64,000 bases of DNA from Antedon mediterranea (GCF_964355755.1 NC_092675.1:25708412-25772411); one strand, 5' to 3'; shown: positions 48,201 through 62,342, counted from the stretch's first letter. Notes: generated by a model from the letters alone, not told the origin. Numbers and translations are program-made.

Positions 48201-50844
48201 ACACTCAGTCTATTCTGAGCCACACCATACACATTATGATTAAGTTTCCACAAAATACAAACTAATTTAGGCCTATAAATAGAATATGGCAAAACGAAAA
48301 TTCTAGTATATGTGCATTCCTATAACCCAATTTATGTCCTTTAAATCGACTTAAAACGCCTTACTTACCTACCTATATTCTAGGCCTATTTCTCCCAAAA
48401 AGTTAGATGCTGCAAGCTTTTCTGTGTATACATTATTAACTATGCATAAATCGTAAGGCTTGGCATTACACATATATATCCAATTTAAATACCTTGGCCC
48501 TCTAACAGCAAAGATCACTGTACTATTTGACGCACTGATGACACTTCCTGAAATTTTTGAAGTAACCGAAAAATATTAATTCAATGTTACGGTGCCAACA
48601 ATTATGCATGCTAACGCGTCAATATAGATAATATTTAAACATAAAAGATACTGCAATTTTATTAGTATTATTGGCTTTTGGAATGAGTATTTATCGTGAA
48701 TAAATTATCAGGAAATCTTTGTGTGTGGGGAATTGTGGTTCAGGACTATCAATTAATTTTATGAAGCTCTACTTCCAACAAATATTTAAAACAGGACGGA
48801 TCGAGAGTACACACGTAGTGGTGCGCTAGCTCCCTTCACCCCTCCCCCAAATGAAATTAAACACCTTTTTCATAATATGTCTAGAGTATAGCATATTATC
48901 TGTACGGAATGTACAAGTGAAAACGGCAAAGGAAGTCTTCTAATATATAGTTTCAAAAATCCTGGATTCCTCCTGGAAAATACATTGGAATCTGGTCTAA
49001 AGATGACAACACATATTTTCATTTACTCCTTATAATTGTTATGATTATGTCATAATGAGATGGAAGTAGTTCTGCAACTGACATTTGTTATCATAGTACT
49101 GTACTACATTCTGACTCCTATCCTTGCGTAATTCAATTAATTAATAGTTTTGTTTGAACTTGAAATTAAACTGCATTCAGAATTACTGTTTTATAATTCT
49201 CATGTCTTATAAACATTTCAATGACTAGGTCTATTCAATATAAGGTCAGTTGATAATTAAATATATAGCTGATAGGTCATGTATAAGAATTAATATTGTA
49301 GGAATAACAAACGGAAAGACATTTATTAAAAAAATACATTTTAAAATGCACGATAGGGATCATCTAAACAAATTATTTTACTGCAGTTAGGCCTACTACA
49401 TTAAAAAAAACATCTATAGCGTAAAATTTGCGTCGTTCAGCAGTCACTGCAATAAACAAATTGTATGATCCCTCCACCCCGCCAGCGATATTTCTTTTCG
49501 TACACAAGTTGGGGACCCCTCATGAAACGTCACAAACTACACATGAATATTCATTAGTCATATCCAAAGTTATGGCGTAAGAATTGAGCTAACTACATTT
49601 CGCAAATGCAAACGCTTTCTGTCTAGCCGTCTGTGTAGTCGAGTGGATAAGACTATGAACTTTAAATGGGTTCAATTTCCATGAGCAACTTCTTTATTTA
49701 GAGGGTAAGGTTTAGTTATATTTAGGAAGTAGTTCGGCTATCTTTCACATAAGAGGTCTGCAACTTATGTACGAGAAAAAAAATAGCATCCCGCCAAAAC
49801 ATTACGCATCCCACAATAAGCTTTCTAAATAATTTAAATGTACTTGCTGCAATGACTGCAGTACAATAAATGTTGACATTTCCCCTTTAACTGTTGATTA
49901 TTTTAACATTAAAAATAAAGGCACATACAGTAAACAAAACATGCAATGTACAGTAATATATTTTTAACGAATATTTTTTTATTTCTTTTAAAAAAAAATA
50001 CTTTTTCTGAAAAACAACAAAACATAGCTGGATAATAAAAATATAAGTTATTTCTACAAATTAACAGTACAGGTCACATAACATAACACAAATAAACCTG
50101 TTTTACTTAATTGCACTGACAAAACTGATTATTGCTCAGTTATACATTATACTGGACGAATATATCTGGATACAAAAATAGAAAAAAATGATTTAAAAAC
50201 ATAACAAAATATAAATATATTATAAGCAGAGGAAACGTATTACAAATACTTTGACATTAAATACTACAAGTTTACAATGAAAGGACCTTCAATGTTAGGT
50301 AACGACATAGTGAATATATAAACGATCCTTATAGGAAATCCTTGATATAAAATGCTGACAACTTAGATATAAACATTTGTATGCAAGATTTTTATCTTAC
50401 AAAGTAGTAATAAAGAGCTTTCGATTTGCGAAGACTGACGACCAAAGATACAACAAGATACAAAATCATGTTTTTATGTCATTCAAGTTTAAAGCATCCA
50501 GTACAATTACAGTGTTAAATACATCAATAAATACATTTGGGGGTAACAAAGTCGTTACAAATTATATTTTCTTAGTGGTTGTTTTAATCAAATTAGTAAG
50601 CAGCATGATTGTGGAAAAACATCCAGTAATAAATACATATAAATAACTGTCATTATGTATTACATGATTTTAGACTGGCCACATGGAAAATCCAGGTGTC
50701 ATTATTCTTATTACAATAATAATAACAATCATGATTGATTGAGATTGGTACAGAAGTAATTATATATTTTTATATATTCTATAATTAGAATATTTCATTT
50801 GGGTTTGTTTTGTGAATTTACTAGTACTAGAATTAGTATTTTTG
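45299..50844. other. Long gene-free stretch between caveolin and REXO1
   Basis: AT-rich sequence without recognisable exons. A loose tandem of 'ctaaaatcgaaattttcttc'-type units occurs at about 46925-47025. A weak tRNA-like piece near 49630-49690 (gtcgagtggataaga ... gggttcaatttcc) looks like a SINE relic. It holds the caveolin promoter (near 45300-45600) and the REXO1 3' UTR (below 50845). Open frames here have no domain signature. Confidence 0.45.
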
Positions 50845-53800
50845 TTATGAATGTGCTTTGATTTTCGAATCTTCTTTTATTTTCCAGAACATAAGCTGTA
50901 GACATGATTTAGCATCTTCTGTACTGTCATGTCCATCCACTGAAAAAAAAAAATATAAAAAAATAAACATAATAATACTAACACCCTGGGCTGGCATTTA
51001 TCAACCTCTTTGAGCCCGTTCGGACTTTACAATTTACATGTGTAATGGTCACTTGTGATGTAATTTTGAGATAAACCAGCTGCTTCAAAACCCCAACTCA
51101 TGAGGTGGATTTTTCCATTACTCTACCCCTTAAACTGCAAGCTGATTAACCACAAGATAAGGAGCAATTTTACTAGTGTAAAAAGATGCATGAAATATGA
51201 CCTTGCTGGGTAAACATCTTTGTTTTGTAGAGGTTACCAAGTATAATGAAAACATTTAATTGCAACTCTTGTATTGGTAGTGTCTGGTTTTAGAAAGTTG
51301 AAAGTTCCAAATGAGCTGTTTAAGCCACAAGGTGAAGACAAACTTTAAAATAAAAGCACTCAGAAACTGAGTGAAGTACTTGGCAACATATGGCGCAGTT
51401 AAAAGAATTCAGATTGTTTTTTTTAATTTGTGAAGTTATTAATGGACCGATTTTCTTGAATTTCAATAAGCATATTTTGGAAATATTCAGAATGATAAAT
51501 TGAAATTGTAGATGCTATCGTGCTAAGAAACAAAGCAAGAACTATTTAGCAATATTATTTACTGTATTTTTACAACCAAATGATTTTTCTGATCTTACCA
51601 TTGTTTTGTATTATTGTGTTTAAGCAATCTGCCATCAAGGTTCTCAGAGCTTTCTTAAATGGTGGACCTCTTCTATGTGGAAATACTATTGCTGTATCAA
51701 TCACTGTACTGTGTATGAGCTGTATAGAAAGCCATGAAATCAACATTATTCACTGATTTCAGAGTTATGATTTGTCATTCAAATAAGCATCATGTTTGAA
51801 TTTGAACATTTGATAAAGTAGATTTAGAAAAAAAATCAATACTTTATATAGGTAACTACATCATAATTTAGTCCTTTGAATAAAATATCAAGTCATTGGT
51901 GTCTTGTGCATGGTAAATCAGTGTACTGATAATGATATGAGGTGTAGGGGATCATGTTCTAGGTCATAGTAGGAGAGGGTAGAAAGAGTAGAGGATCGTT
52001 TTCTATGTGCTGATAATAGCATGGGAAAGTGTAGGGGTTCATTGTGCTTATAATAGTATGAGAAAGAGTAGGGGATCATTGTGCTTATAATAGTATGAGA
52101 AAGAGTAGGGGATCATTGTGCTTATAATAGTATAGCCCCTTTCTCACAGAGCTGTGTGCCAGGAATATTGCGGGAATATACCATTACCATGCCGGTATGG
52201 TTTTCTGTGTCTTGGCATCATGCCGGCATCGACATGACCTGCTTTAGACCTAGTAATATTCTAGGGATATTCCCCGCAATGCCAGACGGGCATTCTGTGA
52301 GAACGTAACGCTGTTATATTCCGGGGTTCCCCGTCGAGGCTTTGACACCTTGCACGGTCAGGCAGGAGAAAGAGTAAAGGTCTATTTGTGCTGATAATGG
52401 TAGAACAAAGAGAAAGGAATCGTCCCTTATTGTGCTGATATGGCATTGTTATTGGTGTGGGCCCAATTTTCAGTTGACTTGAGGCCTATTTACATTTTAG
52501 ATGAAAAGAAAGCATGTGGAAATGTATACCTTGAGAGCTAATAAATCACTTTCTAAGCTGTGTCCTAATAAAATTGTGTCAGCACTGAATAAACTGAGTA
52601 ATACTGCTTGAACATCTCGTATTGATGTAGTCACTGACTTCATATCATTCTCTGTTATGCCACTGAATCTAAAAATAAACACACAATAGGCAATTACACA
52701 AACATCTGTTGGCAAAATATGAGAAAGTGCATGTCTAGCTACAAACAAAGACCAATACATACAACAATTGAACACGCATAGCATTGTTTATAAAAAGTGA
52801 AACCCTTTTCACCAATTTTCATAAATATTTAATATAAAGTTATGGGCTATGCTGTAATAGTTTATTTTCAATATACTACACTATAATGCCCAGTTCTAAA
52901 TGTTGTGACCACAAAGACCTTGAACTGTGATTGAAAGAAAAGCTTTGCACATACATTTTGTTTACATCACATGTCTACTGAGCTGTTTGATTCGCATGAG
53001 TGCTCATGAACATGTGACAACTCATTTCCTGAGCTCTGATTAGTTGCATATTAAAACTATTCAACTACTATTTCAAAGAAGCAAATGCATATGCATATAA
53101 GCTGATGCTTTTGATTCATGCACAACTTCACCTAGTGAAAAACAGGCTTATACCATATACTGTAAAGGCCAACATTTTCGCAGCCCTAAATTTTCGCGAT
53201 TTTACATTTTTAATTATTTCGCAACCTTTTATTTTCCAGATTTGAGTTTCTTGTGTAATTTGTTGAACCAAATTGGTGAATGTATTTCGCCTCCTTGATG
53301 AACGTCAAACAATTGAATAGCGTTGAGTAACATTACAGAATACACGATTGTAAATTTAGGGATGTAAATAAATAATGGCTAACTACAGTAAGCCTAGGTT
53401 ATGCCTGATCGACTGTAAACAACATTGTTGGGAATTTCGCACGCCCTTAATTTCGCGATCGTTATTCAAGCATTACAATACCTTGTGTTGTGATCTACAA
53501 TTGGATTAGGTGGTTTCACTAGACTATCATAAACCTTTTCCATAGATTCTCCAATCACTGTTACTCTTGTCAACTCTAAACCCTTGTTAGTGTAGCACTA
53601 CAAACAGAATAAATGAAAATAATACTGGTTATTAATGAAGAAACAAGGTATAAAATATATTTTAACGAAATCTGTTTGATTTAAAAAAATGAAGATGGTT
53701 TTAGTAAAAAATTGCTATTTTGGATCATGGAAAAAGATATTTGTGGCAGTGACATATATAGAAGATAGACAACTTCATCTCATTTTATTTAATATAAAAA

Positions 53801-56800
53801 GAAGTTATTTTAATGTGCACGTACAAATCACAAGTAATGAAAGTGAAATCAAACATATCACACAGGAAAAATATATATATAAACAAAAATATAACAACTA
53901 AAAATGTATGATTTACCATTCAAACTAGGCAATCTTAATACTAAAAAGAGTAATTAAAGAATTACCATTTCACAGTCAAGTGCAAATACTCCGGGGCTTT
54001 TATTTGGTAAAGGTGATTTAGCAATAGTTTTCATAAATCCATCAAAATTTTCACATTTTTCATCAGTAACATGATACTAAAATAAAAAAAAAACAGGAGA
54101 AGCAAATAAGTTCAGAACCTCAATAATTTTATGCTTTATCAAATTATATTTAAACTATGTATAATTGTACCTTGCCCACACAACATCCTGTGGCTTCTGC
54201 ATCACCAGAGCAACATGTGTATCGTGACTCAAAACTGCCCGCAACTAAAAATAAAGTTACAGCAATTAAATATTTAACATTAATATTATTCATTCATTTA
54301 GCATTGTAATGTTCTAATCTGCTAAACACAAACATATTTATTTCAAAATAAAATAATTTTTGTCTAATCTAAAAGTAAAAATGTACCTTTTACATACTCA
54401 ATTACCATTTATATAAAACTTTCAAACTATAAAATTGTTTCTGAATTCAATGATATATCAATTTTACGAGTTAAATTATTCAATGGACACATCAACATAT
54501 GAAAATATTCTCCTCATTCTACGTTTATTCAATTAATACACTGCTCCCTGTTTGAATCAATAACGAAAGCTATGCCATTAAAAAAATATTCTCAAAATGC
54601 TTACAAAAGTCTAAACGAGCAGTAGAACAACAAATCAAACTTATACTGAACAGCATGTGATGCAAAATTAACCAATGAAATGACAAGGATACATTCATGT
54701 GCATTCTAACAAACAAGTATTACTGTACTTTCTGATGTGCACCATCTTTAGTGATGCACAAATATGTGTTTATTAGGTAGCTTCTGATTAGTGACAACCA
54801 ATGACCTGAGTTAGGTCATGTTAACTCATTGTTTGCATGTGGGGAAGTTGGGACACTGTATATTCCTCAACACAGTTTTGATGGGGTATACATGTTTACA
54901 TACAAGTGGACAGCAGATATTTCAGAACATATAAAACTACCTTTCCTTTTCCATAACTTTCCCCAATGATACACACATTCTTCTTTTGTTATATATCGTC
55001 CATCAGGTCTGCGTAAAAAGGCTTTGCTACACCGAGTGCATATGTTGTGATTGGCTGCAAGAAAATGTTTGTTTATTTCAGCAAAACAAAAATTATTAGT
55101 AAATGATTAAAATAAATAAGTTTGAAGATAAAGGCCAAAATAAGTTTAAAAACTTTAAGTCAAGGTCACTGATTAAAATTGAACTTAAAATTAAAGACCA
55201 GTAAAATAAATAATATCTTATTATCCTTTTGTAGTGGCAAGGTATTACCTATCAGATCTCTCAACCACCAAGCCACAGGGCTCATCAAAACTCCGGAGTT
55301 TACACACAAACAGGGTATATGATACAAGGTAAATATAATACAAGTTTAAAACTAAAGACTTTACAGTTGTATACAGTACTTACGATCAGATGATTTTACT
55401 TTTTTCTTGACTTGCACATAGACAATGGCCTTACCCGATGTGTTTGAATCAGGCCGTGGGTAACCATTATCATTTAGTTCTTGTTCTGTCATTAAATATT
55501 TCTGCAACATGTTGTATAAATTCAAGCCTGTATAAAAAATGTCAATTAAATAGATTTTTTTTTCAATCCCACGATATGTTTAGTACTAGTAGTGCAACAA
55601 GAAATTATGGATTATTCGAACTAATGCATCTATCTTCTTGCGTTGTGCCTTTAAGGATATTAGATTAGCCTGTGAGAGGGTTCAAGACCCGTCTGTGTCA
55701 TGCTTATAACCTGTAATGGCAAGATACATTGTACTTTAAATGGGGTGTATAGCCATTGGTTCTGTGTACTTGCAGTATATTACCCATGTACACAATAAAG
55801 AACTTCGTACTATGTTGCCTCTATGTGTGCTTGTCATAATCAGTTTGTTATTTATATATTCCTGTCAGTGAAACATAAAAAGGGAGCACTGAGAAGATAC
55901 AAGAGCTGTCAAAGACAACTACCAATTAAAACAGTAAGTAGCCAGTATAGAGTAGAAATAAATTAAGATTTACTTTTAGGAAATCTACTCTGAAACTAAC
56001 CTCTAAGTTTTGAAAAATCCATCCCAATCTTCTCTTGTATACTAAAACTTGTTTGAGCTGCACGCTTCCCTCCAATGTTTGCCAAATGAGAAACAGATTT
56101 TACTGGAGTTGATGTCTTTTTAGTATTTCTATTGTCCATGGATCGAATTCTTTTCACAGTGTTTATACAAACATTTAGATAAACATTTTTCGAAGAAGCT
56201 TTTTCACAAGCGAGCTTCTCTTCTCCTAATGCCTAAAAAGTAAAAGGTTTTGTCAAATTGTTTGTTTACTAGTATAAATGAATATTTAATGAGTTCACTA
56301 GAGTGCTTACCCACAGATAACAAGATGCAACCCAAATGACTATACCAACAAAGATGACAGTTATTGTCACAAAAACGTGTGGTAAGTGAGGTAATAATAA
56401 TATTCATTTGGTTAAAAAAAACTATAATTTACAAATCTATAAACAAAAACAATAATTTTTCATTTTCATGGCCAGGCATCCAAGAACACACTCTCATTGT
56501 ACCCACTTCGGACTTATATTCATTTCATATGGAAATGACTTTATCTTAGTTTTCAAAATGTACCTTTGACTTAAACGGTAACACCAACTTTATCTAAGAA
56601 GGAAAATCCAATTTGCAAAAGTCTAAATCAATTATGCACTAGCTATTATAAGTTACCGTATCAAATGCTGTTTGCTCCTCTAGGCCAACTTTTATCAGCT
56701 CATCAATAAACATTGTCAGGTAACGTTGTCGTACAACATTTGGTATATTCTTACCGTATCCAAGTGGTATAACAGGTCTCTTGCTGGCCTAAAAAATAAG

Positions 56801-59800
56801 TGTTCTTAAAACATTTTGAAACTTTTAAATGATAAACAGCTAAAGTAGTTTAGAGATAATTGTACAGTATACAAGGGAAGATGCATTAAAAGAAACATTA
56901 CCTTTGTTTTTGGTACATGGGCTACTCTTTTGACACCTTTGTCTGCCGTTCCGGCAATAGTGACCCAGTCTACAGATTCTCTTGGTGTGGGTTTCGGGCT
57001 TTGTAAAACTTTTTTGCTGGAGACTACCGATCTGTCAACCGACGTCCTTGATGTATTGGAAGGAGTTGTTGATCTGTCAATTGATTTCCTTGATGCACTA
57101 GAAGGAGTTGCTGCAATTGAGTTGAAAGAGTTGGTCTGGGAAGGAGTTGTTGATCTTTCAGCTGACTTCTGTGATGTTCTGGAAGGAGTTGCTGTAATAC
57201 TTTTATTCCCTTTTGGTGTACTTGTCTTTGGAACAACTTTAGGTAGATGTGCTAATCTTCGTTTATCAAGAGATGACTTTTCTTCAGCAGGAACATTTAT
57301 TCTTCTGGCAAGCATCTCTTGTATTTTAAGATATCGATTGTGACATATTTGAGCAGGGCTCTGGGCTGGAATACGACGTTGGACTGGACGTCTAACCTAT
57401 ATATAAATTATATGCCATCATTATAATGCAAAGTCTTTCCCAAATATCCAACAGAAACATAAATATATAAATTTTATATTTTTTTTCTTCACATCATTTG
57501 CCTAATATTAATAATTTTTTAATATGATATGAATGCAATGTGTCCTTTTGTGCCTACCTCTCCATGTTTGGATACATGTGCTTGTCTTTTTCGCCCTGGG
57601 TGATTTGTATCTACATATTCTTCTTCAATATTCTGGAAGAAAAAATATTATAAATACACAATTAGTTATTGTATAACAACATTCCAAAAATTCCATTATT
57701 ATCTTATTTTAAGTAACAGTTTAATAAAATAATTCCCTTTGGCATTTTTCTACCAATTTCACAGTTTTTTTCTATCCTTAAGTGCTGCTTACATTGTAAT
57801 ATAAGCTCCACATTTACAATTTCCCTTTTTTTTTTAGAGTAAAATTTTATATTAATCATAAAACTGACCATTTTAACATCAGGAACTTCCTCAATTTTGA
57901 CTTTAGTTTCTTCGTTGAAAATCTTTAAGCATTCTTCATATGTATCTGTTTCAAAGTCAGTAAGATCACTTGAAATGTCATTGTAGGAAACACTGTCATA
58001 ATCATCACTGGTTGTAAAACTTTTCTTTTTAACGATTTTGCTGGTTTTGTGTTTTTTAAACACCTTGTTAGATGGTTTTTCTTCTTCAGAAAGTGTTCTG
58101 CTGGCTTCCCTTAAGTTTTTAGTACATTGTTGTTTTTTCGATGATGACACAATTTTCATTTTCTTAAAAATATTTCCACCTTCTTCCTCAGAATCTTCAC
58201 CAAACAGTTCTATGCTTATTTTTCTTTTCTTTGTCTTTTTTATTTCTTCACTACTGGAGGATGATATAATATAAATTTCTTTTTTAGGAGCTTGGTTTTC
58301 TGACTTTTCTTTCTTTATTTCAAGATCTTCTGTTGAATCTATTTCCTCTATATTTTTCCCACTATGCATAGTTGAACAATTTTTCCGCTTATTTTCTTCA
58401 TGTAAAAAAGGAGATTTAGATTTTGAAATACTTCTTTTTGATTTTTCAATCTTTAACCTTTTTAATTCAACAGACTTTCGTAAGAGTTGTTTAGATTTTT
58501 CTTTGGAACTTCCTTTTTCAATTTTCAATAAATTTGATTTATCACTTTCTCTTTTTAAAAGAAAACCATCTTTATTGTCAATTTCCGTACTGCTATTGTC
58601 TGTCTCAATTTTATTGGCTTTTTTGGTCAAGTTTGAATTTTCTTTAAACTTCTGCACAGATTTCTTCTTTTTCATTATCATTTCACCAAATGATTTATTG
58701 ACTTTACATTTCTTAGAATATGTTTTAACAGGTTTTTTAATGGTCTGTATTCTGCTAAAGAACTCTGCTAATTTTTCTTCTGAAATTTTAGGTTTAATAA
58801 CAACATGTTCTTGCACATGGTCAGTTTCCTCTTTTTCAGAATCCTCTTTGTCATGGTCATCACTTTCAATGATCTGCAAATCTCCAGTAGTATCAGAGCT
58901 ATAGTAATCATTATTTGGTTTGATTTTTTCCTCTTTCATTTCTTTATTGTTTACATCTTCAATGACTATTAGAGAAGCTTCATCTTTTTTAATTTTCTTA
59001 TTAGATACATTATCATCATCTACTTCTATCAGCCTTTTATTTTTAGTCTTTTGTGAATTTATTTTCTGATCAATTGGATTTTCTTTACTTTCTTTTGTAG
59101 AATAATTTTTGGCAGGATGATACTTTTGTTCATGGTCTTCTGAAGATGATGCTGTCGAGAGGTCATTATAGGTCAACTTTGTTGCATGATATACTAACTG
59201 TGTGCTACTTGGAGAATTGGCTGTATCTTCAGATGCATCTTCATTGGTTTGTAATTCTTGCACAGGATCATATACAAAATCATCGTCAGTAGGGAGTACG
59301 CTGTCAAATGAATATCTCTTTGAACCATGCAGATCATCACTGTTTTCAAGGTATTTATTAGAATTTGTTTTGTCTGTGATTTCATCAGGTTCGGTTTCGG
59401 AAAAAGCCAAGTCATTACTACCAAAATGACCATACATCGGTGTTGCCTTGTAGGAAAATTCAGCAGTAGTTGACTTCTCTTTCGGTATCGGTGTTGCCTT
59501 GTAGTGTAAAACACCACTAGATGTGTCTTTGCTGCCACTGGCTTCATCTTTAGGGCATTTAGCCAGAGGTGTCGCCACATAAGAGCAGCCATTCCCACCA
59601 ACACTTTCAACTGGATTTGAATTTTCACTTGTAACCACAGGAGATTCTGCTGAAGAAAAAAATGCCCAATTTGAAGGACCATTTTATAGAGGCTAGAATT
59701 AATTAACTGAACTTTTCCAGTTGACTCAACACAACCACAATCGTTAAAATTTACTTCCAATAAAACAATTATTAAGAAATTAAATATTTCTACATAATCT

Positions 59801-61333
59801 AATGATTGAAAACATTTCAATAGAAATAGGAGTGTGATTTAAAAAAAATTAGATTCAGGTTTTCATATTTATCAACTGTGGCGTGGTCTTTCAAAATTAG
59901 CTGTAAATGAGGGTGGTGAGGTCATTCAAGATGGGCATAATACTAGGCATAATATTTGGAAACCTGTTTGAACTTGCCGGTTGACTGAAACTAATAGTAG
60001 TGTTATTGTTGGGTAAAACGTCTGTGCAGATGGCATATGGTCTATTGTAAAAGTAAAGTTGTTCAACTCAAGAATACATAAGAAATGAGTGAGGCTACTG
60101 AAAAGGATTGTTCCTGGTACATACTACACATTGAATTTAATAATGTAAACAATTTTGATCATCTTTTTTACCTTCTTCCAAGATAAGATTTGTAATAAAG
60201 TTGGGACCTTCTGGCCAAATTGGTCCGGCAGACGAGTCCAGGATAGAATCATGTATGGAAAAAATCCTGACAGGATAGGCTAGGCCAACCATTAGTATAC
60301 TATCAGTATGCGAGCATTATTGATTGAAGATATATTTCAATTCAATTCAATTCAATAAACTTTATTGTCAAACTCATGAATGGCTTTAAATTTTGGCTGA
60401 AAGTACACACAATTGTCTAAAAACATTGTCGCACAAACAGTAAAAAAGAATAAAATCACATAAAACTGAGAACAAGATGTCATATAAAAAAAAAAATACA
60501 GATTGAGTTAAAAATACAGCTAAAATACTTATTGCGTTTATCTTTTCCACATTACATTAAAATGCCTCATAGCAGATGGGAGAAAGGATCTACGTAGGCG
60601 TTCAGTGTTCCAGCGAGGATACTGTATGTAGGGCCTAATGCGCCCAGACCGGCGTTACGTAATGTACTGGTTAAGGGGGTGGCTAACATCTGACATAATA
60701 ATAATAAGTTTATTTGTAAGTGCGTTGTTAAGAACTTCATCTGATTTCTTAATATCGTTTCCTATTATCCTTTTGGCAGATTTACTTATTCTTTGTACTT
60801 TTTTCATGCATTGCTGGTTTAAATTGTATATAATTATGTCTTTAAATAAATGTTTTACCGATGACATACATTAATTAATTACATTAATTTGATACAAGGG
60901 CTGATGGCTTGTTGATGTATTCTGCCCAGGGACAGTGCATCTTTATTGTGTATAGCCTAAACATAGGCCTAGCATGGAGTAAAGAATATTATTATTCTTT
61001 ACTCCATCATGGGCCTAGGTAGCCTGGCTAGGCATATACTAGGCCTAGCTAGGCTAGCTAGGCCGTAATTAATATAATGTGGAACCTTATTAATTTTGCC
61101 TAGGCCTAGATGACTAGCTAGGCTTAGATCCATTGGATAGATTTGCTTATATTCAATCCAAATGTTAGGAAAACTTGCTAGCTGGGCCTAGATAGACATA
61201 TCTTTTGAAACGATCGTTTACCTTTGGAAGTTCGAACATGCCTGAAATGACAGTACGGCCGACGACACATGCCGCGGCCTTGAACATAAAACGGGCAATT
61301 TACCCCTCGGAAATAACCAGAGGATGTAAACAT
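50845..61333 (-). CDS. REXO1: REXO1: RNA exonuclease 1 (DEDDh family), 1246 aa
   Basis: Fourteen exons in transcript order: 61333-61222, 59649-57869, 57632-57558, 57396-56902, 56788-56657, 56232-56001, 55527-55384, 55054-54941, 54244-54171, 54076-53966, 53597-53482, 52668-52530, 51719-51599, 50939-50845; all borders AG/GT and the frame is continuous. Residues 1-37 hold the CCCH finger ([11 protein letters not shown] ... [10 protein letters not shown]) typical of REXO1. Residues 38-631 are low-complexity Ser/Lys/Glu-rich, and 657-821 contain Ser/Thr-Pro repeats. '[13 protein letters not shown]' (about 840) and '[10 protein letters not shown]' with Cys pairs (about 990-1053) precede the exonuclease. 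Catalytic motifs are all present: FALDCEM (D,E), [28 protein letters not shown], and HDSTED near the C-terminus. Length is close to vertebrate REXO1. A nuclear 3'-5' RNA exonuclease role is by family. The second exon has a tandem cagcag acceptor that can drop one residue. Confidence 0.93.
52029..52135. repeat. 37-bp minisatellite, three tandem units
   Basis: Units at 52029-52065, 52066-52102 and 52103-52133 read 'gagtaggggatcattgtgct' then 'tataatagtatgagaaa'. Decayed units extend upstream to about 51945 and resume at about 52366. It lies in a REXO1 intron. Confidence 0.8.
52134..52365. mobile_element. Insertion inside the minisatellite, with inverted internal repeats
   Basis: The minisatellite breaks after '...aatagtat' and resumes with 'gagaaagagtaaagg'. 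The insert starts 'agcccctttctcacagag' and contains 'ttgcgggaatata' mirrored by 'atattccccgcaat' and 'ttctgtgagaa', so it is a MITE-like element or part of one. A clear terminal repeat at the right border was not found. Confidence 0.55.
53162..53462. repeat. Pair of direct repeats with 'ttaatttcgcgatc' cores
   Basis: 'aacattttcgcagccctaaa' + 'ttttcgcgattt' at about 53171-53202 is echoed by 'ggaatttcgcacgcccttaa' + 'tttcgcgatcgtt' at 53431-53463. The pair is probably the ends or two units of one dispersed element, immediately upstream (in transcript order, downstream) of the 53597-53482 exon. Confidence 0.45.
60340..60867 (-). mobile_element. LINE 3' part in REXO1 intron 1
   Basis: On the minus strand, a frame with '[17 protein letters not shown]' and '[12 protein letters not shown]' is followed, after a frame change, by '[20 protein letters not shown]' and a stop near 60540. 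This HPL ... R-SFLPSA ordering is the end of a known type of LINE reverse-transcriptase ORF. The 3' UTR ends in (ttgaa)n at about 60340-60355. It is in the same orientation as REXO1. Confidence 0.75.
60974..61007. repeat. Perfect 14-bp hairpin
   Basis: Arms 60974-60987 and 60994-61007 are exact inverted copies with loop attatt. It is flanked by aggcct/ggccta blocks that extend the symmetry. Further aggcctag/ctagct repeats follow to about 61125. Confidence 0.75.
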
Positions 61334-62342
61334 TATTATATTGTAAAAAAACCCTACGAATATCCTTTCGTTATCGCTCACATTGTTATCATATATAATT
61401 AACTATTAAAGTGAATTATATAACAGATACAAGCTGTAAAACAGTGTAGGCTAGTATAGGCTAGCCACCACTGTGTAGGCCTAGTAGCTTCTTTGTGGAC
61501 GACTACTCAGCAGGCTCCTGTCCTCGATCCTGTGCAGCTTTTTGTTGAGTTTATGCTGCTCACTACTATTAGTAGTACGGAGCGCCATTTATGCCTTTAT
61601 TAACTTCAATAATAGAAAATAGTACTACGGTAACTGCTCAAGTGGACCCAATTTAGCACCAGGGTAGCACAGTGATATAAAATAGAAATAAGTCACTACT
61701 TTTAATATCGTTTCGTATGTTAATACACTGTGCTCAAGTGGACACAATTTGGCACCAGTGGAGCACAGTAATATGAACTCCATTGGCTCCAGTGGACCCA
61801 ATTAAGTTTCAATATATGTTCGTATGTAATAATACACTGTGCTCCAGTGGATCCAAGTTGACGTCAGTTGTGGAGCACAGCGAAATATTCACATACAAAA
61901 ACATCGAGAAAAATGCTTCTGAAAAATGTTAAACTTGCTATAATGTTAAATATCGGTTACTCAATCCGTACTGCATAAGAAAATTTTGTTTCAATCCATC
62001 AGTGATTTTAATAACTTGCGTTTGTCTAAGATAAAAACTTATTCACTGTCCCCGTAAAGTGCACATATTCATCATTGAAATATCAAATTAAATATTAAGT
62101 ATGAAATAATAAAAAACTTGTGACTTTATTTCCATGTTATCTGTGTTCCACTGGCGCAAAATTGGGTCCACTTGAGCACAGTGTATAGAACACACAAAAG
62201 GATATTAAAGTTGTGATTGGTCAAATCACTTACGGTACGTCTCTATTGAGAACCAAGCATTAGTTTGGCCAAACCCAGACAAGACGGTCATGTGTTTTCT
62301 TTTTATATCAGATGTACGTTGATTACTACAAAATAAACAATA
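61334..62342. other. Intergenic between REXO1 and the 62343 gene (divergent)
   Basis: A shared 1-kb upstream region of two divergently transcribed genes. It is largely filled by the ctgtgctcaagtgg repeat array and ends with a half MITE of family 1 (about 62205-62265). No CpG-rich promoter is evident. Confidence 0.5.
61634..62186. repeat. Repeat array of 'ctgtgctcaagtggaccc' units with an inverted end copy
   Basis: Direct copies begin at 61634, 61727 and 61834, with a partial copy at about 61778-61803. Each unit runs from 'ctgtgctcaagtgg' to 'ccagtggagcacag', which are imperfect inverted copies of one another. One inverted unit sits at 62141-62186 ('ttgggtccacttgagcacag'). The outer pair could be the termini of one non-autonomous element of about 550 bp. 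Confidence 0.65.

Noticed and set aside
56930-57343. 137-codon plus-strand frame
   Set aside because: It is the antisense shadow of REXO1 exon 4; its repeats mirror the Ser/Thr-Pro repeats of the real protein.
59194-59820. 208-codon minus-strand frame
   Set aside because: It is an alternative frame over REXO1 exon 2 and its intron. The other frame carries the conserved, splice-compatible protein.
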